NCBI RefSeq assembly: GCF_000754815.1
Contig: NZ_KN150747.1
Span: 1,085,908-1,149,907, forward strand
Source of the DNA: Yersinia ruckeri ATCC 29473
GTDB lineage: Bacteria > Pseudomonadota > Gammaproteobacteria > Enterobacterales > Enterobacteriaceae
Length of the DNA: 64,000 bases
Direction of reading: 5' to 3'
Below the pieces are notes generated by a model. It made no database searches. It saw only the letters and a list, made by a program, of their open reading frames with translations, and had not been told where the DNA came from. Shown piece after piece: positions 11,082 through 20,041 of the stretch (its first letter is position 1; each line of letters opens with the position of its first letter). The position numbers and the translations under genes were made by a program.

Positions 11082-11705
11082 ATGGAAATGAAACAAAAGT
11101 GGGCATTTATTTTCTTTGCTAGCTTATTCCCCCCTGCTTTGGCAGTAAAGCCAACGTTATCGACAACAGAATTTAAAGTTAGCGGTGAAATTAACCCTGG
11201 AGTTTGTAGTGTTAATATTCACGGAGATGGTGTGCATTATGGCAATATGTTTTTAAAAAATGTCTCATCAATCACCAGTGATGAAATAGAACTAGGGACT
11301 AAAAGTATCGCTTATTCTATCCAGTGTCCGCAGAAAGCTCAGGTTTGGTTGATGTTGGATGATAACTATGCTGGAGCGGTTCCTGAGTTATGGGGAGATA
11401 AATATTTTGGGTTAGCACCAGGAAAAAGTAAGGATGGCGAAAATATCAATCTTGGTGGCTATCAAGTGACATTAACAGAACTTTACATTGATGGAGATTC
11501 TGCCGGTCTTGTCAATGACATGGCAGGGAAGCCTATCACCCCAGGTCGATTTGTTGTCTATAGCATGGATAAAATAATAACCACTGGCAAAGTCTTCACT
11601 GGATTATTTAATGTTAAAGCAAAAATAATCAATCCAAAACTAATTGATATGGATTCAGCGGTTAATTTTTCCGGTTCGGCAAGAGTGACAATATCATATT
11701 ATTAA
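11082..11705 (+). CDS. Fimbrial pilin-like protein C (DUF1120-like)
   Basis: Third pilin paralogue, 207 residues from the ATG at 11082, which follows AAGGA at 11 nt; a longer open frame reaches back to 10998 but would bury the signal peptide. The signal peptide is MEMKQKWAFIFFASLFPPALA. It carries the TTEFKVSGEI candidate donor strand, cysteines in PGVCSV and IQCPQ, the conserved YFGLAPGKSKDG and GGYQVTL segments, and a C-terminal strand GSARVTISYY. The internal order of motifs is the same as in pilins A and B, showing tandem duplication and divergence. Confidence 0.8.
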   Translation: MEMKQKWAFIFFASLFPPALAVKPTLSTTEFKVSGEINPGVCSVNIHGDGVHYGNMFLKNVSSITSDEIELGTKSIAYSIQCPQKAQVWLMLDDNYAGAVPELWGDKYFGLAPGKSKDGENINLGGYQVTLTELYIDGDSAGLVNDMAGKPITPGRFVVYSMDKIITTGKVFTGLFNVKAKIINPKLIDMDSAVNFSGSARVTISYY

Positions 11706-11839
11706 ATATTGTTATGTTAAAGTATATTTCTACTTGATTTTATGAATGTATTATTCAAGCGGTAATAAATCAATCAATAACAAAGGCCATCTGAGATTGT
11801 CATGTCATGGTGGCTTTATACATATTTTATAGGTTGTTT

Positions 11840-12553
11840 ATGAAGCAATTTCATTTGATGTTAACAATATTGTCATGTTCGCTGTTTCCTGTATTCACTG
11901 CTGCTAATTCGGTGGGTTCAGGGGCTTCAGGGATTCAACTTAATGAGTCGGTTATTGTAATAGAGACTGAGTATGCGGAAGGAACCGCCACATTAACCAA
12001 TAAGTCTGCATCGCCAGTTATGCTGCATTCTTCATTACAAGTGGTGGCTGAGGATGCCAGTGAAAAAGTCATTGTTACACCTAGCGTTGCACGTGTTGAA
12101 CCCGGTGAAACTCAATTGGTTCGTTTCTTTCTCAAGGATGAATATAAAAACACATTAAAACAGCAAACGCTGGTGAGAGCTATATTTCAAAATATTCCGC
12201 CGAAGAAACAAAATAATGTCGGTTTAACCATTCGCCATAATGTCCCGCTCATTATTCATCCTTCGACGTTACCAAAAAATAATAAACCCTGGCAGTTTTT
12301 AAACTTCAGTCAAGACGTTCATGGCAATATCGTTGTAAAGAATGACGGTGATTATGTGGTGCGCTTGTCAGAATCATTAATATTACAACCTAGGAATGGA
12401 CGAGCTGAGCTGCCACAGAGTTATATTCTGCCGGGGAAAACATTGGTGGCGACTAAAAATACATCGTTTAATGGAAAGGCCAGCAGTGTAACTATTCAAC
12501 CAGCTAATCTATATGGATATATCTCCGATTCCTATACCGCTGAATTAAAATAA
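11840..12553 (+). CDS. Periplasmic fimbrial chaperone (PapD family)
   Basis: Chaperone that captures pilins leaving the Sec translocon and completes their fold by donating a strand. The 237-residue protein has a signal peptide (about 1-22), an N-terminal immunoglobulin-like domain with ARVEPGETQLVRFF, and a G1 strand followed by NVPLIIHP at the domain boundary. The F1-G1 loop is short. A C-terminal domain follows, ending at about 235. I chose the ATG at 11840 (AGG 6 nt upstream); the frame extends 11 codons further. It is the only chaperone of the locus and must serve all five pilins. The usher gene begins 26 nt downstream. Confidence 0.92.
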   Translation: MKQFHLMLTILSCSLFPVFTAANSVGSGASGIQLNESVIVIETEYAEGTATLTNKSASPVMLHSSLQVVAEDASEKVIVTPSVARVEPGETQLVRFFLKDEYKNTLKQQTLVRAIFQNIPPKKQNNVGLTIRHNVPLIIHPSTLPKNNKPWQFLNFSQDVHGNIVVKNDGDYVVRLSESLILQPRNGRAELPQSYILPGKTLVATKNTSFNGKASSVTIQPANLYGYISDSYTAELK

Positions 12554-12579
12554 AGAAATAAAAAAGATAAACACTGACA

Positions 12580-15009
12580 ATGGAATGCAATCTGGAGAGT
12601 TTAGCAACAAAACAGAGCCATAGACGCGTATTGTTTTGTTTATATTTTATCATCTTTTTTGCTTCGGCTAAAGCTAGCTCAGATGAGGGCATTGAATTTG
12701 ATAAAGAAATTCTCAAACAATTAGGTGTAGCCGAAAGCGCCGCTGATTATTTCAGGCATGAAGCGAAGTTTAATCCAGGCGTTAATTCAGTTGAGCTAAA
12801 TATTAACGGTATTAACCAAGGATGGCTGGATATAATGTTTAGTCAGCAAGGTGAACCCTGCTTTAATCCCGATTTTTATCGGCAAAGTCGCATTATTCCG
12901 CCACCAATGGCGCTGGGATGCAGTGATTTGCGAATGCATTACCCACGCGCCATCGTGAAACTGTTACCGGGAATATCGCGAATGGAAATTGTGTTACCTG
13001 CGAATCTATTACAAACCACTGAGTCCTCCTCCCGGCATTATGAAACCGGCGGTTTGGCCGCGATATTGAATTACGATGTTCAGATGATGCACAACCCGCG
13101 GACGGGCAATAATCTACAATTATCTACGGAGACTGGTTTTAATGCCGGTAATTGGATTTTTCGCTCGCGACAGATAGCCAACCATACTCAGGGGCAGCAA
13201 CAATGGAACCGGCTATACAGCTATGTACAGCGTACCTTTATTGATAATAAAACCACCCTGCAAATGGGCGAGATCAATTTGGATGCGGGGCTATTGAGTA
13301 CGCCGCAGATTTATGGTTTACAGGTCGTACCGGAGAGTGCCTTGGCAACAAAAGAAGGCAATGGCGTCACGGTATCGGGAGTTGCTCAAACCCAGGCAAG
13401 GGTGGAAGTCAGGCAGCATGGTGCATTGGTTTATGTCACACAGGTGCCTCCAGGGCCTTTTACGCTGACGAAGATACCGATTGTTTCTGCTAGCGCCGAT
13501 TTGCAGGTAACGGTTATTGGCATCGATCAGCAATCTCATCATTTCAGTGTGCCAGCCGCCAGTTTTAGTTCGCAATACGTTCCCAGGGCACGCGGGACTT
13601 ATGCTGGGGTCGGACGTTCTGGACCTGGGGGTAACAAGCAACAACAAAATAGCTGGTTGGGGGTGTTAACCGATATTCGTCCGCTGGGAGATTTATCGGA
13701 TATTACTCAGAGTATTTTGCTGGGTTCTCGTTATCAATCTGCTGGATTGGCAGTGAATACCGATCTAATTCCCCAAGTTTTTCTAGCGGCTAAAAATGTG
13801 GTTAGCCGGGATCAATTAAATGATAAACAAGGCGTGCAGTGGGGAAGTAATATTGGGGTCAATCTGATTTCTTCATTAAAGCTAAATGTATCAAGTCGGC
13901 ATCAAACCCGTGGGTTTCGTCATTTTCAGAATAGTTTGCGGCATGAAAATCGCACGATGCGGAATAAAAAAAGCCCGCGTGAGGAAGGGCAAGGTATTAA
14001 GCAACAATATACGGCGAATATCAGTTATAACCCGCGATTACTGGGCGGATTTTCGCTGGGTTATATCCAATCTGAATTTTTTTCTAATCAGACGGAACGG
14101 CGTTTGAGTTTGGGGTGGAGTAAGAAACTGCCTTATGACATTAATTTTAATCTGAATATGGATAACAGTCTGATTAATCGAAGTGATAAAAGTATTTATG
14201 CCAATATCAGTATTCCGTTTAATTCACATATGTCGTTGAGCAGTACGGTTTCTCAAAATAGAGGGGTTACTCAGCAACGACTTGCTCTCAACCATCAGGT
14301 TAATAATCGAATGGGATATAATTTAGGCGTTAATAAGGTGGCGGGGAAACCGGGGCAAACATTGAATGGTAATTTACGGTTATTACCGAAATATGCTCAG
14401 CTAGATGTAGGTTATTTTCAGGATAATGCCCAACAGCGTAGTTATCAATTGCGTGCCAGTGGTGGCATGGTTGGTCATCGTTCCGGGATTACGTTATCGC
14501 CTTATGCTATCCAGGATACTTTTGCCATCATGGTATTGCCCGGTATCAGCGGTGCGGAGATACAAACCAACTCTGGTCCGGTATGGACAGATATGCGCGG
14601 TTACGCGGTAGCCCCCAGCTTATCGCCATTCAATTCATCGCGCCTTGAGGTCAATACTAAAAAATTGGCGCGTAATATTGATATAAAAAATGGTCTTCGT
14701 CAGGTTGATGCCAGTAGAGGCGCGGTATTTACTCATTCTTTCACTGCCAATAAAACTCGACGGATTCTGCTCTCTATCCGTTTAGCATCAGGCGAGTATG
14801 CAACGGCTGGTAGTGATATTACGGATAAAGAAGATAATTATATTGGCACTGTGGGTAATAAGGGTGAGCTATTTCTGAATAATGGCACTGAGCAGCCAGA
14901 TTTATATATTAAGGAGAAAGGCAATGTGGTGTGCCAGTTGGATTATCGCCTGCCAGCAGAAACGGGTGCGTCAGTCTTATACGAAGAAGCTGATGCTCGC
15001 TGTATATAA
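12580..15009 (+). CDS. Outer-membrane fimbrial usher
   Basis: Outer-membrane pore that receives chaperone-pilin complexes and assembles the fibre. The 809-residue protein has a signal peptide (hydrophobic core about residues 18-31), a periplasmic N-terminal domain with paired cysteines (PCFNP ... LGCSD), then a 24-stranded type barrel with plug. The barrel is indicated by QMGEINLDAG, the GPFTL segment and repeated alternating strands. C-terminal domains end with a second cysteine pair (VVCQLDY ... ADARCI). Its length is at the short end for ushers (usually about 800-870). The last 17 nt overlap the next pilin gene. I could not assign it to a named clade with certainty. Confidence 0.93.
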   Translation: MECNLESLATKQSHRRVLFCLYFIIFFASAKASSDEGIEFDKEILKQLGVAESAADYFRHEAKFNPGVNSVELNINGINQGWLDIMFSQQGEPCFNPDFYRQSRIIPPPMALGCSDLRMHYPRAIVKLLPGISRMEIVLPANLLQTTESSSRHYETGGLAAILNYDVQMMHNPRTGNNLQLSTETGFNAGNWIFRSRQIANHTQGQQQWNRLYSYVQRTFIDNKTTLQMGEINLDAGLLSTPQIYGLQVVPESALATKEGNGVTVSGVAQTQARVEVRQHGALVYVTQVPPGPFTLTKIPIVSASADLQVTVIGIDQQSHHFSVPAASFSSQYVPRARGTYAGVGRSGPGGNKQQQNSWLGVLTDIRPLGDLSDITQSILLGSRYQSAGLAVNTDLIPQVFLAAKNVVSRDQLNDKQGVQWGSNIGVNLISSLKLNVSSRHQTRGFRHFQNSLRHENRTMRNKKSPREEGQGIKQQYTANISYNPRLLGGFSLGYIQSEFFSNQTERRLSLGWSKKLPYDINFNLNMDNSLINRSDKSIYANISIPFNSHMSLSSTVSQNRGVTQQRLALNHQVNNRMGYNLGVNKVAGKPGQTLNGNLRLLPKYAQLDVGYFQDNAQQRSYQLRASGGMVGHRSGITLSPYAIQDTFAIMVLPGISGAEIQTNSGPVWTDMRGYAVAPSLSPFNSSRLEVNTKKLARNIDIKNGLRQVDASRGAVFTHSFTANKTRRILLSIRLASGEYATAGSDITDKEDNYIGTVGNKGELFLNNGTEQPDLYIKEKGNVVCQLDYRLPAETGASVLYEEADARCI

Positions 15010-15553
15010 AACTGCGGGTATGGGAATGGTTTTGTCACTGTTCAGTGTCACGTTCCCAGCGATGGCGCAGTGTCAAATTTCTGTCGATCAAAGCCAACTG
15101 GATTACGGCACGGTGGGTCGTGGGCAATTGAGGACAGAAAAAGATTATAAACTGAGTGTGGGTCATCGTTCATTCAATGTGCATGTGCAGTGCCCGCAAC
15201 CTCGCCGGTTGGCTGTGGCTTATCGTGGTGATACACAAGATGGTGAGTTTTATGCTTTTGGTTCTGGTTCCGCCAGAATAACACTCACGGCCTCTGACGC
15301 TTTGGCCGACGGGGTGCCGGTTGCGTTGCATTTTGGTGCGCGTTCCGCCTTTCCTCATTGGGATGATTCTGCTTTGGCCGGACTTCCCCTTCATCCATTG
15401 AGTCGTAATATGATTTACCCGATTGGACCAGCGTTGAGTCAATTGAGTTTTCAAATCACTGCTGAGGCTTGGCTACTGGCCAGGGCAATATCGCGCGGTG
15501 AGGGGATTCATCTTAATGGTATGGGTACCTTTGATGTTATGGAGTACGAATGA
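14993..15553 (+). CDS. Pilin-like subunit D, lacking an N-terminal extension; candidate tip subunit
   Basis: Pilin-type protein of 186 residues. The chosen ATG overlaps the usher end by 17 nt and gives a proper signal peptide ending ...TFPAMA. The mature chain would then start QCQISV, so the first pilin cysteine is at mature position 2 and there is essentially no N-terminal donor strand. The second cysteine is in VQCPQP, and the C-terminus is GMGTFDVMEYE. A subunit that can accept but not donate a strand fits a fibre tip. It is less AT-rich than pilins A-C. The next gene overlaps its stop by 4 nt. Confidence 0.75.
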   Translation: MLAVYKTAGMGMVLSLFSVTFPAMAQCQISVDQSQLDYGTVGRGQLRTEKDYKLSVGHRSFNVHVQCPQPRRLAVAYRGDTQDGEFYAFGSGSARITLTASDALADGVPVALHFGARSAFPHWDDSALAGLPLHPLSRNMIYPIGPALSQLSFQITAEAWLLARAISRGEGIHLNGMGTFDVMEYE

Positions 15554-16203
15554 TGAGCCGATTTCTGCGTATTTTAATCGGTATCAGCATGGCGATGTTT
15601 GCCAGTGCCACGGTAGCCAGTACTTCGGCTAGCATCAATTTTAGCGCTGACATCGAGCCTGTGGCTTGCCAGCTCTCCATTGCGGGTGTGGTTGATTATG
15701 GTGAAATATTACAATCCCAACTTTCCTCTCATCAATTTACATCTTTGCCACCCCGACCATTGCCGCTAATTAGCGTTCAGTGTGATGCGAAAACTTCCCT
15801 TGGTTTCAAGATCAAAGACAGCCGTTCTGGTATTGCTGCGGGTGCCACACTGATTGGCAGCAATGGTGAGGTTATTCCATCGGAGCATCATTTTAGTCTG
15901 GGAAAGACCCGTGATGGTGAACCCATCGGGGCGTGGGGCGGCATCTTTACCTCATCATCTGTCGATGGACGACCCACGATGATCGCGCGAAAACATGGCA
16001 CTGGGTTGTCCATTAACCCCGTGACCTTTTTGCAACCAGATGGTGAGATAAGTTTGTGGGCTGAACGCGGAGAGGCGGCGATCGGCGAAGTTTTTACCTT
16101 GCAAGGTGAAGTTATCGCCGGGATTGTCCGTCAGACTGATTTGCCTGGCGGCGATATGGCTTCACTGGATGGCGTCGCTCTATTAGAGATTATCTACCTT
16201 TGA
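15550..16203 (+). CDS. Pilin-like subunit E of the chaperone/usher locus
   Basis: Last gene of the locus, 217 residues, overlapping the previous stop by 4 nt (ATGA); a second ATG at 15553 is equally plausible. It has a signal peptide of about 23 residues ending ...ATVAS, an N-terminal strand SASINFSADI before the first cysteine (EPVACQL) and a second cysteine in SVQCDA. The C-terminus DGVALLEIIYL has the Gly and near-terminal Tyr of pilins. It shares the SLGKTRDGE segment with the FGLGKG region of pilins A-C. It could be a minor subunit, an adaptor or an anchor; the sequence does not decide. Confidence 0.75.
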   Translation: MMSRFLRILIGISMAMFASATVASTSASINFSADIEPVACQLSIAGVVDYGEILQSQLSSHQFTSLPPRPLPLISVQCDAKTSLGFKIKDSRSGIAAGATLIGSNGEVIPSEHHFSLGKTRDGEPIGAWGGIFTSSSVDGRPTMIARKHGTGLSINPVTFLQPDGEISLWAERGEAAIGEVFTLQGEVIAGIVRQTDLPGGDMASLDGVALLEIIYL

Positions 16204-16349
16204 GCGCCTCTCCGGTTACGGCATACTGGATAAAATGGGTGATATGACTCAGCGCGAAGAGATTATCGCGACCAAAAATCCACACTGTTCAATCGTGACC
16301 TTGATGGATCTCTCTTTGCACTCAATAACTGGCTCCCGTGGCTACCCCG
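16204..16349. other. Short gap with a remnant-like open frame
   Basis: A 58-codon ATG frame (16235-16411, plus strand) beginning MGDMTQREEII fills most of this gap and runs into the antisense of bsmA. It has no Shine-Dalgarno and I recognise no family. Upstream the same frame stays open back to about 16188 (ERLSGYGILDK). It may be the tail of a lost gene or chance. Confidence 0.3.
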
Positions 16350-16658
16350 TTAGCGGTACAGAATGGCCTGAGAGTACCACCGACCAGGAATCACTGAATC
16401 AGTATTCATAATCACCAGATAATAGTGCGCACCGCTGGCATTGGCCTGACGGCGGATCTCGGCTTCTGCATCCATCGGGCTACCATAGACCTGGGTGGAA
16501 ATCATCCCTACCTTTTGCAACATACCACTTTGGGCACGGCTGATTTCCTGCGCGTACGGCTGTGGTGCTGGTGGCGGTATCGGTGTCGTTTTGAATGCAC
16601 TACAGGCCGAAAGCGCCAGTGTAAAAAGCAGAATCGCCCAAGTGCGGTTATCGCTCAT
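16350..16658 (-). CDS. bsmA: DUF1471 lipoprotein, biofilm/peroxide stress protein BsmA
   Basis: Small lipoprotein of 102 residues, homologous to E. coli BsmA (YjfO), which is linked to biofilm stress and peroxide resistance. It has a lipoprotein signal with lipobox LSAC (Cys at residue 19), a Pro-rich linker and a DUF1471 (YhcN/BhsA) fold ending GRWYSQAILYR. A strong AAGGGAG site precedes the ATG. It is divergent from yjfP, the same neighbour as in E. coli, which supports the symbol. Confidence 0.85.
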   Translation of the reverse strand: MSDNRTWAILLFTLALSACSAFKTTPIPPPAPQPYAQEISRAQSGMLQKVGMISTQVYGSPMDAEAEIRRQANASGAHYYLVIMNTDSVIPGRWYSQAILYR

Positions 16659-16840
16659 GTGTACTCCCTTGTGATGATTTATCCAGCCTCTATCGATAGT
16701 GTAACGCCCAATTATTCATAACAGCCAGCGCTGTATCTATTTTGATCTAACTCAGAGTAAATTGGTTTAAGACTTTATCTAAGAGCCTTGGCACTATGGC
16801 GGCATAGGGTTAAATTTGTTTGAGACATAAGGGCGTTCCA

Positions 16841-17590
16841 ATGGTTGAAATGTCATTAGAGAGTGTAGAGGGTATCGAGGTCATTCATGCGGGACCTGCG
16901 GGTAAACGTCACCAACCTCTTCCCACGATTTTCTTCTATCACGGCTATACCTCATCTAAAGAAGTTTATTCCTATTTTGCTTATGCTTTTGCCGCTGCCG
17001 GATTCCGCACCATTATACCGGATGCGGATCTGCACGGAGCGCGTTTCGACGGCAATGAAACTTATCGGCGAGCACATTTTTGGCGCATATTACAATCCAA
17101 TATTGATGAATTACCGGCGCTTAAACAGCATTATCAGCACGCGGGATTGATTGATGGTGAGCGTATCGCTGTCGCTGGCGCATCAATGGGCGGTATGACC
17201 ACGTTGGGCGCGCTGGTGCGTTATCCGTGGATCAAAGTTGCCGCAGACTTTATGGGTTCGGGCTATTTTACCTCGTTGGCTCAAACCCTGTTCCCGCCAT
17301 TGCAGGTCACTGATGCACAACAACAGCACGAATTTGACCAGCTTATTGCGCCGCTGGCGGAATATGAGGCGACTAATCAGTTGGAGAAAATAGCTAATCG
17401 ACCTTTGCTGGTCTGGCATGGTCTGGCAGATGATGTGGTGCCTGCGGTTGAAAGTGTGCGTTTGCTACAGGCGTTAAAATCGCGCGGTTTGGATGGCAAC
17501 CTGACTTATCTGACCGAAGCGGGCATTGGTCATAAAATTACCCCGACGGCCTTGGCAGCCGGCGCACGCTTCTTCAGCCAGCATCTATGA
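16841..17590 (+). CDS. yjfP: Alpha/beta-hydrolase (esterase) YjfP
   Basis: Alpha/beta-hydrolase of 249 residues with carboxylesterase activity in E. coli. The oxyanion region is FYHGYTS, the nucleophile elbow is GASMGGM (Ser about residue 115), a catalytic Asp lies in LADDVVP, and a His in the C-terminal GIGHKITP. I chose the ATG at 16841 because the length then equals the E. coli protein; a TTG 21 nt upstream extends the frame. Physiological substrate unknown. It is followed by a perfect GC-rich stem-loop at 17591. Confidence 0.92.
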   Translation: MVEMSLESVEGIEVIHAGPAGKRHQPLPTIFFYHGYTSSKEVYSYFAYAFAAAGFRTIIPDADLHGARFDGNETYRRAHFWRILQSNIDELPALKQHYQHAGLIDGERIAVAGASMGGMTTLGALVRYPWIKVAADFMGSGYFTSLAQTLFPPLQVTDAQQQHEFDQLIAPLAEYEATNQLEKIANRPLLVWHGLADDVVPAVESVRLLQALKSRGLDGNLTYLTEAGIGHKITPTALAAGARFFSQHL

Positions 17591-17609
17591 CCCCCCGTTA
17601 AACGGGGGG
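17591..17609 (+). terminator. GC-rich palindrome after yjfP
   Basis: Perfect inverted repeat CCCCCCGTT-A-AACGGGGGG beginning directly after the yjfP stop. There is no T-run after it, so it may be an RNA 3'-end stabiliser or a Rho-assisted terminator. Confidence 0.55.
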
Positions 17610-17671
17610 ATGGATGCTAACGACGGTCTATTGGTGGGGCTTTCTCTGGTGTTGTATGTGTGTTCTAAAAA

Positions 17672-17947
17672 CTAGCGGTAAAGAATCGCGTTCACATGCA
17701 TGGAGCTATTATCGCCGGGTTCATGCATGGCAACGATCCGGTAGGCGGTCGCTCCACGCTGATCGGCTATTTTGCTGACTTGTGAAGTTGCATCATCCGG
17801 AGAAACCACATCGTGGCCGAGTGATATCGCGCCGATACTGACGCGCTGTTGTTGCATGGCCTGTTGGGCGCTGACTTCCGTGGCAGCAAAAGCGCTGGCG
17901 GAAAGGAAAAAGCTGAGAATCGCAGCGATGGTGAGTGTGCTTTTCAT
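17672..17947 (-). CDS. yjfY: DUF1471 periplasmic protein, YjfY-like
   Basis: A 91-residue secreted protein with signal peptide MKSTLTIAAILSFFLSASAFA and a YhcN/BhsA-type DUF1471 domain ending MHVNAILYR. The family is induced by envelope or acid stress, but this member has no known function. I took the ATG at 17947 because it starts the signal peptide; the frame extends four codons upstream. It lies just before rpsF, as yjfY does in E. coli. Related yjfN is the alternative identity. Confidence 0.72.
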   Translation of the reverse strand: MKSTLTIAAILSFFLSASAFAATEVSAQQAMQQQRVSIGAISLGHDVVSPDDATSQVSKIADQRGATAYRIVAMHEPGDNSSMHVNAILYR

Positions 17948-18229
17948 AGGTGACTCCAAAATCTTGTTTATATACTTTGAATAACTTATCTGTTTGCTGT
18001 GCCGCTTTTATACGGCATATGACAATAATAATAGTTCGCTTTTATCGTTAAGAAATACGCTATCTCTGACTAACCTATTCAAAAAATATGAATGAAATTT
18101 ATGCTGAGTTAATGATTTTGCTGAAAGATTTGGCAGACTAATGGATCTCTATCCATAGGTTATTAAGTCAGCAAAAAATGCTATTTATCGCCCCATCAGG
18201 CCACAATCTGAATAATTCCCCAGCAATCC
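17948..18229. other. Gene-free region between yjfY-like gene and the rpsF promoter
   Basis: No gene visible. It holds the upstream region of the yjfY-like gene (the minus-strand promoter is expected here) and ends at the rpsF promoter. Composition is moderately AT-rich. I see no repeats or strong hairpins. Confidence 0.5.
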
Positions 18230-18258
18230 TTGAGTTTCTTCAGCTGCGCAAGTATAGT
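18230..18258 (+). promoter_or_regulatory. Probable sigma-70 promoter of rpsF operon
   Basis: TTGAGT and TATAGT hexamers separated by 17 bp, about 100 bp upstream of rpsF, followed by a leader of the right size. Inferred from the sequence match only. Confidence 0.6.
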
Positions 18259-18284
18259 TACGCGTCATTTTTCAGTCGCACACA

Positions 18285-18356
18285 AACACGTTCCTTGCCT
18301 CCATGGGCCGCGGCTGACCCTATCAGGAGGCTGAATAATCCGTAAGGAGCAATTCG
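18285..18356 (+). promoter_or_regulatory. rpsF leader, S6:S18-type autoregulatory RNA
   Basis: The leader contains GGGCCGCGGCTGACCC, AGGAGGCTGAATAATCCG and the AAGGAGC Shine-Dalgarno, a segment I recognise as conserved upstream of rpsF in enterobacteria. There it folds into a structure bound by the S6:S18 complex for feedback control of rpsF-priB-rpsR-rplI. Boundaries are approximate. Confidence 0.65.
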
Positions 18357-18749
18357 ATGCGTCATTACGAAATCGTTTTTATGGTCCATCCTGACCAAAG
18401 CGAACAGGTTCCGGGCATGATCGAGCGTTATAGTGCAACTATCACTAACGCTGCTGGTCAGATTCACCGTCTGGAAGACTGGGGCCGCCGTCAACTGGCT
18501 TACCCGATCAACAAACTGCACAAAGCTCACTACGTTCTGCTGAACGTTGAAGCCCCGCAGGAAGCGATCGATGAGCTGGAAACAAACTTCCGCTTCAACG
18601 ACGCCGTTATCCGTAGCATGGTTATGCGCGTTAAAAACGCGGTAACTGAAGCATCACCAATGGTTAAAGCGAAAGACGAACGCCGTGAGCGTCACGACTT
18701 TGCATCAGAAACCAATGATGATTCTGAAGCTGGGGATTCTGAAGAGTAA
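18357..18749 (+). CDS. rpsF: 30S ribosomal protein S6
   Basis: Ribosomal protein S6 (130 residues), which binds 16S rRNA as a complex with S18 in the 30S platform. It begins [20 protein letters not shown] and ends with the acidic tail that is glutamylated post-translationally in E. coli. First gene of the rpsF-priB-rpsR-rplI operon, with AAGGAGC upstream. Together with S18 it likely represses its own leader. Confidence 0.98.
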   Translation: MRHYEIVFMVHPDQSEQVPGMIERYSATITNAAGQIHRLEDWGRRQLAYPINKLHKAHYVLLNVEAPQEAIDELETNFRFNDAVIRSMVMRVKNAVTEASPMVKAKDERRERHDFASETNDDSEAGDSEE

Positions 18750-18754
18750 TTGCC

Positions 18755-19307
<553 letters not shown>

Positions 19308-19334
19308 TCGGCCACTGTCCATTAACGACTTTGA

Positions 19335-19799
<465 letters not shown>

Positions 19800-19821
19800 G
19801 TTACGCGGCTGTTAACCCGTC

Positions 19822-19854
19822 AAAACGCCAGCCTCGTGCTGGCGTTTTGCTTTT
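19822..19854 (+). terminator. Terminator of rpsF operon
   Basis: Perfect 11-bp stem AAAACGCCAGC / GCTGGCGTTTT with a 5-nt loop, followed by GCTTTT. Confidence 0.92.
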
Positions 19855-20041
19855 AAGGGTACAGTGAGCCAGCTCCTCAATCGATTCTCTCTTGTGATCA
19901 ACTTTCTTATCACCCTGATATATAGATACGCTGGGATAACCCCGTGGTTGAACGGTGACAGCTTATCGGCTGTATAAATCGCCGGAGGAAAGCCCAAGCC
20001 AGTTTGGACGAGTGAATCCTGGGCTTCTCACGAGAGACTGA

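Noticed and set aside
9152-11705. Invertible promoter or phase-variable repeats controlling the pilin array
   Set aside because: I looked for flanking inverted repeats, recombinase genes and long homopolymers or tandem repeats near the pilin starts and found none convincing.
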